Assembly (NCBI GenBank): GCA_032718475.1
Contig: JAUCBJ010002798.1
Coordinates: 1 to 48,134 of the forward strand
Direction of reading: 5' to 3'
Source of the DNA: Nemertoderma westbladi
Lineage: Eukaryota; Xenacoelomorpha; Nemertodermatida; Nemertodermatidae
Length of the DNA: 48,134 nucleotides
The notes beneath the pieces were generated by a model. That model saw only the letters and a program-made list of their open reading frames with translations, searched no databases and was not told the origin of the DNA. Below are positions 31,820 through 43,736 of this stretch, one piece after another (positions within the stretch are counted from its first letter, which is position 1; each line of letters begins with the position of its first letter). Both the position numbers and the translations under genes were made by a program.

Positions 31820-33628
31820 ATGAGTCTAGAGAATCAACTAACACAGAAGATGTTTCTCAGTAAGGCTTTAGAAAAGATAATGCTGGATAAGGAAACACGC
31901 AAACCGCACAACAGCCAGCTGCGGAAGGCGTGTGAGGAAGCGTTACTCCGGCTCGGCGAGGAACTCAAACAGTCCACCTCCAAGAACCAGGAATCCGACA
32001 ACCAATCAACCCTCCCGCTGCCTTCCAGCCACGCCAATATCATCGAGGCCGACCAGTATTTCCTTCCGTTCGAGCTGAGCTGCCAAAGTAAATCGCCGCG
32101 GATCGTAACAACCGCCTTGGACTGCCTCCAGAAACTAATCGCGTACGGACATCTAGTCGGCAGCGCGTCGGATCCCCGCAACCCGGAGAGGCGACTCATC
32201 GATCGCATCGTCGACGTTATTTGCAGCTGTTTCGTCGGGGAGTCCACCGACGACGCTGTCCAACTCCAAATCATCAAGGCTCTCCTCACTGCCGTCACAT
32301 CGAACACCGGATGCGAGGTACACGAAGGAGCTCTACTGCTGTCCGTACGAACCTGCTACAATATATACCTCGCATCCCGCAACCCAGTCAACCAAACCAC
32401 CGCCAAAGCGACTCTAACCCAGATGCTCAACGTTATATTCCTGCGGATGGAGCAGCACGAAGAAGCTAAACCCGCAGTCGTTGTAACTCAAGTCGAAGAG
32501 GACGCCGATACGGTTGATACTGTAGTTAATTACGTTGTCGAAGAATTACTAGATCGCGCGGTTACTGAAGGAGAACTTCCTAAAGAAGTGGAAATCCCTG
32601 GAGATTCCCCCTCGGTGCCCCCTGGAGGTTCCCCCTCCGATCCCAATGGAGTTGCCCCCTCCGGCCTCCCTGGGGTCCCGGAACCGATCGACTCCTCCCT
32701 ACTCCTCCTCACCCCTCTCCTCGTCAACGTCTCCCAGAAGGACGCCTTCCTCGTCTTCCGCTCTCTCTGCAAACTCTCGATGAAGTCACTGCCCACTAGC
32801 CCGCCCCCAGACCCCCGCTCCCACGAGGTCCGCTCCAAGGTCCTCAGCCTCCAACTCCTCCTCGACGTACTCAATAACGGCGGGCCCGTATTCCGCTCCC
32901 ACGATATGTTCGTCTCCGCTATCAAGCAGTACCTCTGCGTGGCCCTCAGCCGCAACGCCGTCTCTTCCGTCCCCGAGGTCTTCCAACTCTCTCTCGCTAT
33001 CTTCCTCGGTCTCTTCACCTCCTTCAAATCCCATCTGAAGATGCAGATCGAGGTCTTCCTCAAGGACATCTTCCTCAATATCCTAGAAACTCCCACCAGT
33101 TCGTTCAGCCACAAACTCTGCCTCGTTACCGCCCTCACTAAGATCTGCGCGGACGCCCAGTTAGTCGTTGATATCTACCTCAACTACGACTGCAACATGG
33201 CCTCGAGTAACGTGTTCGAACGCCTCGTTAACGACCTCTCCAAGATCGCCCAGGGCAGACAGGAGTCCCTCCCCGGGGAGGGCGGTAAGACGATGAGGTT
33301 GAAGGGCCTCGAGTGTTTGGTGCTGATCCTCCGGTGTATGGTGGACTGGTCCAAGGAGTTATACGTGCGGCCCGCGATACAGACGACGTTAGGGGCTGAG
33401 TCCACGCCGTGTGGGAGTCACGCCCCCCCGCGGGACGACGCCGACAGTCGCTCGCTCTCGGTCGGGGGAGGCACCAGTTCCAGTTACGGCGGCTCTACCA
33501 GTTCGGTTAACAGCGCCGGAGTCGATACCTCGGAGAAGTTCGAGGTTATTAAACAGCAGAAGGAGTTGTTGGAACACGGAATCGATATATTCAATAAGAA
33601 GCCGAGACGGGGAATACAGTATCTACAG
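31820..33628 (+). CDS. ARFGEF1/ARFGEF2: BIG Arf guanine-nucleotide exchange factor, exon 1
   Basis: BIG proteins load GTP on class I Arfs at the trans-Golgi and recycling endosomes through a Sec7 domain. This 603-codon exon holds the N-terminal DCB region (KMFLSKALEKIMLDKETRKP, PFELSCQSKSPRIVTTALDC), a Pro/Gly-rich linker at about residues 255-290, the HUS region (QKDAFLVFRSLCKLSMKSLP, SVPEVFQLSL, FERLVNDLSKIAQGR) and the first helix of Sec7 (FEVIKQQKELLEHGIDIFNK and RRGIQYLQ). The start fits the family's usual length. The three exons (5100 nt with stop) encode 1699 residues; vertebrate BIGs have about 1790-1850. Unlike the many-exon vertebrate gene, only two introns are present. The exon ends CTACAG|GTGAGT, from which a minisatellite grows. 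The frame stays open into the array to 33955, but that part is intron. Confidence 0.96.
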
Positions 33629-36040
33629 GTGAGTGTCCGGTATCTACAGGTGAGTGTCCGGTATCTACAGGTGAGTGTCAGGTATCTACAGGTGAGTGTC
33701 AGGTATCTACAGGTGAGTGTCCGGTATCTACAGGAGAGTGTCAGGTATCTACAGGTGAGTGTCCGGTATCTACAAGTGAGTGTCCGGTATCTACAGGTGA
33801 GTGTCAGGTATCTACAGGTGAGTGTCAGGTATCTACAGGTGAGTGTCCGGTATCTACAGGAGAGTGTCAGGTATCTACAGGTGAGTGTCCGGTATCTACA
33901 GGTGAGTGTCCGGTATCTACATGTGAGTGCTCGGTATCTACAGGTGACTGGGTGAGTCTCCGGTATCTACAGGTGAGTGTCCGGTATCTACAGTTGAGTG
34001 TCCGGTATCTACAGGTGAGAGTCCGGTATCTACAGGTGAGTGTCCGTGTCCGGTATCTACAGGTGACTGGGTGAGTGTCCGGTATCTACAGGTGAGTGTC
34101 CGGTATCTACAGGTGAGTGTCCGGTATCTACAGGTGAGTGCCCGGTATCTACAGGAGAGTGTCAGGTATCTACAGGTGAGTGTCCGGTATCTACAGGTGA
34201 GTGTCCGGTATCTACAGGTGAGTGCCCGGTATCTACAGGTGACTGGGTGAGTGTCCGGTATCTACAGGTTAGTGTCCGGTATCTACAGGTGAGTGCCCGG
34301 TATCTACAGGTGAGTGTCCGGTATCTACAGGTGACTGGGTGAGTGTCCGGTATCTACAGATGAGTGTCCGGTATCTACAGATGAGTGTCCGGTATCTACA
34401 GGTGAGTGTCCGGTATCTACAGGTGAGTGTCCGGTATCTACAGGTGAGTGCCCGGTATCTACAGGTGAGTGTCCGGTATCTATAGGTGACTGGGTGAGTG
34501 TCCGGTATCTACAGGTGAGTGTCCGGTATCTACAGGTGAGTGTCCGGTATCTACAGGTGAGTGCCCGGTATCTACAGGTGAGGGTCTGGTATCTACAGGT
34601 GTGTGTCCGGTATCTACAGGTGAGTGTCTGGTATCTACAGGTGAGTGTCCGGTATCTACAGGTGAGTGTCCGGTATCTACAGGTGAGTGTCCGGTATCTA
34701 CAGGTGAGTGTCCGGTATCTACAGGTGAGTGTCCGGTATCTACAGGTGAGTGTCCGGTATCTACAGGTGAGTGTCCGGTATCTACAGGTGAGTCTCCGGT
34801 ATCTACAGGTGAGTGTCCGGTATCTACAGGTGAGTGTCCGGTATCTACAGGTGAGTGTCCGTCATCTACAGATGAGTGTCCGGTATCTACAGATGAGTGT
34901 CCGGTATCTACAGGTGAGTCTCCGGTATCTACAGGTGAGTGTCCGGTATCTACAGGTGAGTGTCCGGTATCTACAGGTGAGTGTCCGTCATCTACAGTTG
35001 AGTGTCCGGTATCTACAGGTGAGTGTCCGGTATCTACAGGTGAGTGTCCGTGTCCGGTATCTACAGGTGACTGGGTGAGTGTCCGGTATCTACAGGTGAG
35101 TGTCCGGTATCTACAGGTGAGTGTCCGGTATCTACAGGTGAGTGCCCGGTATCTACAGGAGAGTGTCAGGTATCTACAGGTGAGTGTCCGGTATCTACAG
35201 GTGAGTGTCCGGTATCTACAGGTGAGTGCCCGGTATCTACAGGTGACTGGGTGAGTGTCCGGTATCTACAGGTTAGTGTCCGGTATCTACAGGTGAGTGC
35301 CCGGTATCTACAGGTGAGTGTCCGGTATCTACAGGTGACTGGGTGAGTGTCCGGTATCTACAGATGAGTGTCCGGTATCTACAGATGAGTGTCCGGTATC
35401 TACAGGTGAGTGTCCGGTATCTACAGGTGAGTGTCCGGTATCTACAGGTGAGTGCCCGGTATCTACAGGTGAGTGTCCGGTATCTATAGGTGACTGGGTG
35501 AGTGTCCGGTATCTACAGGTGAGTGTCCGGTATCTACAGGTGAGTGTCCGGTATCTACAGGTGAGTGCCCGGTATCTACAGGTGAGGGTCTGGTATCTAC
35601 AGGTGTGTGTCCGGTATCTACAGGTGAGTGTCTGGTATCTACAGGTGAGTGTCCGGTATCTACAGGTGAGTGTCCGGTATCTACAGGTGAGTGTCCGGTA
35701 TCTACAGGTGAGTGTCCGGTATCTACAGGTGAGTGTCCGGTATCTACAGGTGAGTGTCCGGTATCTACAGGTGAGTGTCCGGTATCTACAGGTGAGTCTC
35801 CGGTATCTACAGGTGAGTGTCCGGTATCTACAGGTGAGTGTCCGGTATCTACAGGTGAGTGTCCGTCATCTACAGATGAGTGTCCGGTATCTACAGATGA
35901 GTGTCCGGTATCTACAGGTGAGTGTCCGTCATCTACAGATGAGTGTCCGTCATCTACAGATGAGTGTCCGGTGTCTACAGATGAGTGTCCGGTATCTACA
36001 GGAGAGTGTCCGGTATCTACAGGTGAGTGTCCGGTATCTA
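33611..36040 (+). repeat. 21-bp minisatellite that multiplies the BIG exon 1 splice donor
   Basis: The unit is TATCTACAG|GTGAGTGTCCGG, that is, the last nine bases of exon 1 plus the first twelve of the intron. Roughly 110 units follow, most with a full-consensus CAG|GTGAGT donor. Variants include CAGATGAGT, CCGTCATCT and longer units with GTGACTGGGTGAGT. A higher-order copy is visible: the segment from 34494 recurs from 35498, offset 1004 bp. As 21 is divisible by three, long VSVRYLQ or CPVSTGE repeat frames appear in all registers and are not genes. A LINE fragment ends the array, and decayed units resume at 36979-37160. Confidence 0.97.
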
Positions 36041-36978
36041 CACTTCGACCCTTCTCCAATCATCACCGCCTTATTGTGGCCAAGGTAAGCTGCCTTGCCG
36101 CGGCATGACTGGTCCTCTCTGTTGCAATAGCCAAGTGTGAGATCCGGCTTCACACTACAGCTGACCAACAGGCATGAGGTTCTTGCCTCTGAGGCGGCAG
36201 ATCACTGTGAGGGCTATACTGCCTTCACAGAAGCAGTTAAGTTAGCAGCTGCAGAAACAGTTCCTGTATACCCTCGAAACAGGAAAAGGGCCCCCTGGAC
36301 TGACAACAAAATTCAGAAGTACCGAAATGACCTCTATAAGGCGCAGAAAGAAAGAGTCCCGACTCAAACAGACTACAACAGCGGCCAAGAATGCAGTTAA
36401 GGCTGCATCTTGGTCCCGAAACAGGCAGTAGGCCTACTCTGATAACCTGAAGAAGCTTATCAATAAGCAGGTTAATGCCATTAACAATGCTGATGATAGT
36501 AGGCAATCAGTCCAAGCATGGCAATCAATAAACCTGCTCATTGGGAGAAAAGCTAACCAATCACCAAGGTTAAGGCTGAATCTCCGGCTGAACGCCTCAA
36601 AGGTTGGAAGGGCCACTTTGAGAAGCTTCTAAACAATGACAGTTTGTTGCCTGATAACTTTGAGATACATCATGTATCTGAGTCTGTGCTCACAGATATC
36701 CCCATTGGTGACATCTCCTTTGCTGGAACCAAGACTGCAGCTAGGAGTATGAAGACCAATCGTGCCAGTAGAGTAGGCGCACCTGGGATCCTGTTGAGAG
36801 ACTGTTACGAGGGAACCAAAATGGGTTCCGTAAAGGTCGTTGGACCATGAAGTCTATTCTGGCACTTAGAAGGATAATTGAAGAGTTATCAATAAATAAA
36901 GACAGGCAACTGGCTGTTATCTTTATTGACTTCTTCAAAGTCTTTGATTCAGTCTCTCGCTCATTTATGTTCAGCATA
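36041..36978 (+). mobile_element. LINE fragment inserted in the BIG intron array
   Basis: The plus strand begins with NHHRLIVAKV, a decayed endonuclease C-terminus (normally SDHR). It then gives NRHEVLASEAADHCEGYTAF, GWKGHFEKLL, QNGFRKGRWTMKSILALRRI and IFIDFFKVFDSVSR, the start of a reverse transcriptase whose first catalytic region has changed. Stops and frame changes are frequent. Both ends are cut and minisatellite units flank both sides, so the piece lies within the array. Confidence 0.82.
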
Positions 36979-37165
36979 GTCCAGTATCTACAGGTGAGTT
37001 TCCATTATCTAAATGTCCAATATCTAAATGTGAGTGTCCAGTATCTACAGGTGAGTGTCCATTATCTAAGGATGAGTGTCCATTATATACAGGTTAGTGT
37101 TCAATGGAAAGAGGTGAGTATCCAATAGATACAGGTGAGTTTCCAATAGATACAGGACAGGTTGT
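36979..37165 (+). repeat. Decayed continuation of the 21-bp array
   Basis: About eight diverged units (CAGTATCTACAGGTGAGT, CCATTATCTAAATGTGAGTG, CCAATAGATACAGGTGAGT) follow the LINE fragment. They are far more diverged than the units at 33611-36040, suggesting this is an older edge of the array. Confidence 0.8.
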
Positions 37166-37259
37166 CCATTCTTTTTACCTATTATCAGTATCTATAGGTT
37201 CTAGTCCCGACCCGACCATTACGTCTACCTATGACTACTTACTATCTGTGTACTTTTAG

Positions 37260-38758
37260 GAACAAGGAATAGTCGGTTCTAGCCCTGAGGATGTCGCTGA
37301 TTTCTTCCATTGCGCCACTGACAAACTCGACAAGGCTATTGTCGGCGACTTTATGGGCGACAACGAGCCCTACAACAAGGAAGTCATGTACGCATACATC
37401 GATCAGATGGACTTCGGAGCCATCGATATCGTGTCGGCGCTGCGTAAATTCCTGGACGGATTCCGACTGCCTGGGGAGGCCCAGAAAATCGATAGATTTA
37501 TGGAGAAGTTTGCGGGCCGGTACTGCGAGACCAACCCTAATCTCGGGCTCTTCGCCTCCGCTGACACCGCCTATGTCCTCTCCTACTCCATCATCATGCT
37601 CACCACCGACCTGCACAGCGCCAACGTCCGCTACAAGATGACCAAAGAGCAGTACATCAGGATGAATCGCGGGATTAACGACTCCAAGGATCTCCCGGAG
37701 GAGTACCTGAGCGCGATATACGATGAGATAGCCGGGAGCGAGATAAAGATGCGGTTGTCGTCGCACCTCGGCGGCAAGTACAAGCAACCGAGGGACGGGG
37801 CTCTCTGGAGCGAGAAACGGAAGAAGTTGTTGTTTAACGTCGAGTCCGAGATGCTGGCCTCCACCGCCAAGGCGTTGATGGAAGCCGCGTCGCATGTAGT
37901 GAACGTTGAGTTCACCACCGGCACGCACGTGGAACACGCTCGTCCGATGTTCAAACTCGTGTGGACTCCGTTTCTCGCCGCCTTCAGCGTGGGGCTACAG
38001 GACTGCGACGACGCCGACATCGCCTCGTTGTGTCTCGAGGGAATCCGCTCTGCGGTTCGAATCGCTTGTATATTCCGCATGGAGTTAGAACGCGACGCTT
38101 TTATCCAGGCGATGGCGCGTTTTACGTTGTTAACCGCGACCAGCGGGATAACCGAAATGAAATCAAAAAATATAGACACAATAAAAACTCTAATAACCGT
38201 GGCGCATACCGACGGGAACTACTTAGGAGCCGCGTGGCACGAGATATTGAAGTGCACCTCCCAGTTGGAACTCGCGCAGATGATTGGGACCGGCGTCAAG
38301 GCGCGGTATCTGTTCAACACGCGTAGCGCCTCTAGCGGCGGGGTCACCCCCTCCGTGGATCAATGGAACGACCTGCTGGGCACGGGGGCCGACGACCGGC
38401 TCTTTATGGATCCAAAACGGATCAATATGATTCAGGAGTCGATGGGAGAGACGAGTTCCCAGTCGATCGTGGTCGCCGTGGATCGCGTCTTCACGGGGTC
38501 CACCCATCTCGATGGTGACGCCATCGTCGACTTCGTCAAGGCGCTGACCTTCGTCTCGATGGAGGAGTTACAGAACCCGGTACATCCCCGGATGTTCTCC
38601 CTGCAGAAGATCGTCGAGATCTCCTACTACAACATGGGCCGGATCCGGTTGCAATGGAGTCGGATCTGGGCCGTCCTCGGGGAGCACTTTAACCGAGTTG
38701 GCTGTATCCCCAACGAGGACGTCGCCGTATTCGCTATCGATTCCCTCAGACAACTCAG
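37260..38758 (+). CDS. ARFGEF1/ARFGEF2: BIG Arf guanine-nucleotide exchange factor, exon 2 (Sec7 domain)
   Basis: The exon starts after TGTACTTTTAG in phase 0 with [16 protein letters not shown] and continues the Sec7 domain begun at the end of exon 1. The catalytic glutamate loop [12 protein letters not shown] and the second Sec7 motif [20 protein letters not shown] are intact. The residues linked to brefeldin A sensitivity in this family (Tyr-Ser in [12 protein letters not shown], its Asp, and the Met of KMTKEQ) are present, so a brefeldin-sensitive enzyme is inferred. HDS1 follows ([49 protein letters not shown]) and then HDS2 ([40 protein letters not shown]). The exon ends CTCAG|GTTAGT in phase 2, splitting the Ser codon of the family motif [13 protein letters not shown]. 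Confidence 0.97.
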
Positions 38759-38937
38759 GTTAGTCTATAAACTCATTGATAAATTTATTTGACCACCAAA
38801 CTAAAACTTTCTACTAACTAAAACCCCAATGTGTTACAGACAAAGACTAATTGTTTTATATTTTCGAAATAAAGTATTAAAAATGTATTTATTAACGATG
38901 TAATTTATATAACTTAAAATTTATTATTAACTTTCAG

Positions 38938-40729
38938 TATGAAGTTTCTCGAGAAGGGCGAACTGCCCAACTTCCGATTCCAGAAGGATTTCCTTCGGCC
39001 TTTCGAGGTCATCATGAGTAAGAACCGCAACATCGTGATCCGGGATATGGTAGTCCGCTGCGTCGCGCAGATGGTCAACTCCCAGTCCCACAACATCAAA
39101 TCCGGGTGGAAGAACATCTTCAGCGTGTTCCACATGGCGGCCAGCGACCACGAGGAGAACGTTGTGGAGATGGCCTTCCAAACCGCGGGAAAAATCGTGA
39201 CCACCGTTTACGAGCGGAACTTTAACGCGTCCATCGACTCGTTCCAGGACGCGGTTAAGTGTCTCAGCGAGTTCGCGTGTAACTCCCAGTTCCCGGACAC
39301 GAGCATGGAGGCGATCCGGCTGATCCGGCACTGCGCGCGGTACGTGAGCGAGCGTCCGCAGGCCTTCTCGGAGCACGCGATGGACGAGTTCCATATCGCG
39401 GAGGAGGACCGCGCCTGGGTCCGGGGCTGGTTCCCCGTGCTGTTCGAGTTGAGTTGCATCATCAACCGCTGTAAACTCGATGTGCGAACGCGCGCGCTCA
39501 CTGTGCTATTCGAGATTATCAAGTCGTACGGGCACATGTTCCGGCCCTCCTGGTGGGTCGACCTATTCCGCGTGGTTTTTAGAATTTTTGATAATCTGAA
39601 AGCGACGACTAGTATAGTTGAACCGGCTCGGGGTGAGTGGATGACGACTACCTGTAATCACGCTCTATACGCCATAGTCGATGTGTTCAATCAATATTTC
39701 GCGCAACTAAACGGTTTAATGCTGATCGACTTAATGGAACAGATATGCGCATGCGCGGGTTTGGACAACGAGCAGCTGGCGCGATCCGCGACGAACTGTC
39801 TCGAGAACCTCGTCGTGACTTCCGGGCCCAAGTTCTCCGAGTCGGATTGGACGTTGGTCTGCAACTCGGTGGTCGGGGTCTTCCGTTCGTCCACTCCGCA
39901 CGGTCTGCTGAGCTGGACGGCGACGGCGGGGGGTGGTCGCACAGACAGCCCCCCGGGGACTCCTCCGAGGTCGCCGCCCGCCCGGGAGGAGGAGTCCAGC
40001 CAACCCCCGTCGTCGCCTAATATAAACCGACCCAGCGTTCAGCTGTTCACGTCGCTTCTAATTAAATGCGTCGTCCAGTTAGAACTCATTCAGACTATCG
40101 ATAACATCGTATTCTTCCCTTCGGCTTCTAAGAAAGACGACCAAGAAATTCTTGTAGATGCGTTGCTAAGACAACGGTCTATATCGGAGGACCTTAAAGA
40201 CGAAGGGATGTACAACTACATGTCTACCGAGCAGTTACTTTTATTAACGCAGTGTCTCGTTGAGAGTCATAGTTTCGCGAAGAGTTTCAACGCTAATAAC
40301 GAACAGCGGACTGCGTTGTGGAAGGCGGGATTCAAAGGGAAGTCGAAACCCCATCTGATGAAACAGGAGACGCAGTCGTTGGCCTGCGCCGTGCGGATTC
40401 TCTTCCGTGTCTCGCAGGACCCGCTGCGGGAACCCGATTGGCCGCTAGTAGAGCAGCAACTCTTGGGTTTGTGTCGCGAGGCCATCGGCTACTACGCGTC
40501 CATGCTCTCGGAAGGACATCGCGACGCGTGGACCTCCCTCATTCTACTCCTGCTGTCTCGAGTTCTCTACCTCGACTCCCAGAGATTCCGAACGCACATC
40601 GAGTTCTACTACGCAGACCTCTGCGAACTAATCTCCCTGGATAATAAAGCCGAGTTGCGGACTCTCATCTGTAAATTGTTCTACCGTATTGGTGCATGCC
40701 ACAACCTTATTGAAACTCATTCTAGCTAG
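38938..40729 (+). CDS. ARFGEF1/ARFGEF2: BIG Arf guanine-nucleotide exchange factor, exon 3 (C-terminal)
   Basis: A short intron (38759-38937) with acceptor AACTTTCAG precedes this last exon. It encodes the HDS2-HDS4 armadillo-like region: [140 protein letters not shown] and [14 protein letters not shown] Pro/Ser-rich, GC-rich insert at about 39925-40015 is the expected variable linker. The stop TAG is at 40727-40729. No AATAAA occurs in the next 240 bp. The first ATTAAA (40970) is inside the 43-bp array. Confidence 0.97.
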
Positions 40730-40947
40730 TCAATAACTTCATTTATTATTTTTAGATATCTGATGACGGTAATTCCTTTGATGTGCTATTAATTAATAAG
40801 TGTAAGACTCAACTCTGAGTGGATGTGGCAACTTATTTCATTGACAAAACTCACTGCATTACAAATATTTAATATTACTGTCTTGTTATTTTTTGTGGGA
40901 ATTGAAAGGTTATAGTTTTGATAAAATACAATACAGTAGGTGAGGAG

Positions 40948-42656
40948 CATCGAGGGAAAAAAAGTATCCATTAAATTAGCGCTGAGGACGCATCGAGGGA
41001 AAAAAAGTATCCATTAAATTAGCGCTGAGGACGCATCGAGGGAAAAAAAGTATCCATTAAGTTAGCGCTGAGGACGCATCGAGGGAAAAAAGTATCCATT
41101 AAATTAGCGCTGAGGACGCATCGAGGGAAAAAAAGTATCCATTAAATTAGCGCTGAGGACGCATCGAGGGAAAAAAAGTATCCATTAAATTAGCGCTGAG
41201 GACGCATCGAGGGAAAAAAAGTATCCATTAAATTAGCGCTGGGGACGCATCGAGGGAAAAAAAGTATCCATTAAATTAGCGCTGAGGACGCATCGAGGGA
41301 AAAAAAGTATCCATTAAGTTAGCGCTGAGGATGCATTGAGGGAAAAAAGTATCCATTAAATTAGCGCTGAGGACGCATCGAGGGAAAAAAGTATCCATTA
41401 AATTAGCGCTGAGGACGCATCGAGGGAAAAAAAGTATCCATTAATTAGCGCTGAGGACGCATCGAGGGAAAAAAAGTATCCATTAAATTAGCGCTGAGGA
41501 CGCATCGAGGGAAAAAAAAGTATCCATTAAATTAGCGCTGAGGACGCATCGAGGGAAAAAAAGTATCCATTAATTAGCGCTGAGGACGCATCGAGGGAAA
41601 AAAAGTATCCATTAAATTAGCGCTGAGGACGCATCAAGGGAAAAAAAGTATCCATTAAATTAGCGCTGAGGATGCATCGAGGGAAAAAAAGTATCCATTA
41701 AATTAGCGCTGAGGACGCATCGAGGGAAAAAAAGTATCCATTAAATTAGCGCTGAGGACGCATCGAGGGAAAAAAAGTATCCATTAAATTAGCGCTGAGG
41801 ACGCATCGAGGGAAAAAAAGTATCCATTAAGTTAGCGCTGAGGACGCATCGAGGGAAAAAAAGTATCCATTAAATTAGCGCTGAGGACGCATCGAGGGAA
41901 AAAAAAAGTATCCATTAAATTAGCGCTGAGGACGCATCGAGGGAAAAAAGTATCCATTAAATTAGCGCTGAGGACGCATCGAGGGAAAAAAAGTATCCAT
42001 TAATTAGCGCTGAGGACGCATCGAGGGAAAAAAAGTATCCATTAAATTAGCGCTGAGGACGCATCGAGGGAAAAAAAAAGTATCCATTAAATTAGCGCTG
42101 AGGACGCATCGAGGGAAAAAAGTATCCATTAAATTAGCGCTGAGGACGCATCGAGGGAAAAAAAGTATCCATTAATTAGCGCTGAGGACGCATCGAGGGA
42201 AAAAAAGTATCCATTAAATTAGCGCTGAGGACGCATCGAGGGAAAAAAAGTATCCATTAAATTAGTGCTGAGGACGCATCGAGGGAAAAAAAGTATCCAT
42301 TAAATTAGCGCTGAGGACGCATCGAGGGAAAAAAAGTATCCATTAAGTTAGCGCTGAGGACGCATCGAGGGAAAAAAAAGTATCCATTAAATTAGCGCTG
42401 AGGACGCATCGAGGGAAAAAAAGTATCCATTAAATTAGCGCTGAGGACGCATCGAGGGAAAAAAAAGTATCCATTAAATTAGCGCTGAGGACGCATCGAG
42501 GGAAAAAAAGTATCCATTAAATTAGCGCTGAGGATGCATCGAGGGAAAAAAAAGTATCCATTAAATTAGCGCTGAGGACGCATCGAGGGAAAAAAAGTAT
42601 CCATTAAATTAGCGCTGAGGATGCATCGAGGGAAAAAAAGTATCCATTAAATTAGC
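40948..42656 (+). repeat. 43-bp minisatellite downstream of BIG, one ATTAAA per unit
   Basis: About 40 units of GCATCGAGGGAAAAAAAGTA followed by TCCATTAAATTAGCGCTGAG and GAC. The A-run varies from six to nine. Some units have lost one A in TTAAATTA (giving TTAATTA) and others read TTAAGTTA. Most units thus contain ATTAAA, the commonest variant poly(A) signal, on the coding strand; the first is at 40970-40975, about 240 bp after the BIG stop codon. No long open frame exists on either strand. Confidence 0.95.
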
Positions 42657-43736
42657 GCAACCGCCATTCTATAGTGATAATGTTAAGGAAATATAATATA
42701 GTCATGAAATTTGTTCTTTATTTATTATTTAAAAATTGATTGTTATTTAAATTTAATATTTTACTCGGTCAATAAACCTAATTAATAATCAAATTAAATT
42801 TATTTTATAGAGTTTTGATATGCGTTATATATACCCTAAATTATACTTTACTTCACTGAATAATAATTAGTGGGGCTATAAATGGATTACTTTATTTCAC
42901 TTTGGATTCTTTTACTTTACTCTGTCTCTATCGGTTTTGTGCATTAAGTCTCTGTTATATCTCTTCATGTTTAATATTTATTGTTATTTAAGTTATTAAT
43001 TATTAAATAATAAATTATAATTACATTATTAATAATTTATCATTAGTATTATATTTCTGAGATTAAACTAAGTCCTATCTATAAAGTTTACTAAGTCATT
43101 AATCTATCACTCGGTGACCATAGCTAGACAGAGAAACACCCACCAAAAGTGTGGTCTCGAGAAAAACTCTAAAATAAACAACAATTGGCGAGTCTGTTAT
43201 TTTGTCTGAATTTTTTTCTCTAAACTAAAGATCTTTGCTACCTTATTTGGGATAAGGGGGTAGCCTCTTAATAGTATTTAACCTTTATCTATCTCTGATG
43301 TGCGTTGTTCGAATCTAGAATTACGTTATCTCAGAGAATGACTCAACAATAATACAGATGACCCTCAAAGCCCTTAAAAGAGTTGTACTGTTGGTGAAAA
43401 CTGTTAATTTATTTTGTTGTTCTGGGTAACTATGGTGATGATTTATTAGTGACAAATGATAATATGTATGTAATGTATTTAGAGACAAAATGTTTTTGTT
43501 CACATTAAATGCGGAGTCTCGGCTGTAGACTGTATTCTCATACGACTTATCTCTAAGTCTAAGTCATAATCTAAGCAATTTATGTTTATTAAAATTGTGA
43601 TTATTTGTGCTATTCAAATAGCTTAACCAGTTTATTATGACTTAGGGTTTTGACGCCGTTAATTAGAGATTAATTGAATGAAACCTTACAAACTACGGTA
43701 ACCAAAATAAATTCGATTACTGTTTCTCTTAATTAA
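42657..43736. other. AT-rich stretch, no gene
   Basis: AT-rich intron DNA. An AATAAA lies at 42771-42776, a possible distal poly(A) signal for BIG. No exon, RNA gene or element was recognised. Confidence 0.45.

Noticed and set aside
31834-33577. Minus-strand frames of 60-202 codons opposite BIG exon 1
   Set aside because: Shadows of a GC-rich conserved coding exon. The plus strand matches the BIG family throughout.
33629-36088. VSVRYLQ, CPVSTGE and SPVDTGH repeat proteins
   Set aside because: They are by-products of a 21-bp period. Comparison with BIG homologues places the exon end at 33628 and the next exon at 37260.
37242-40485. Minus-strand and alternative plus frames over BIG exons 2 and 3
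   Set aside because: Same reason: the plus-strand frames match BIG domains without a gap.
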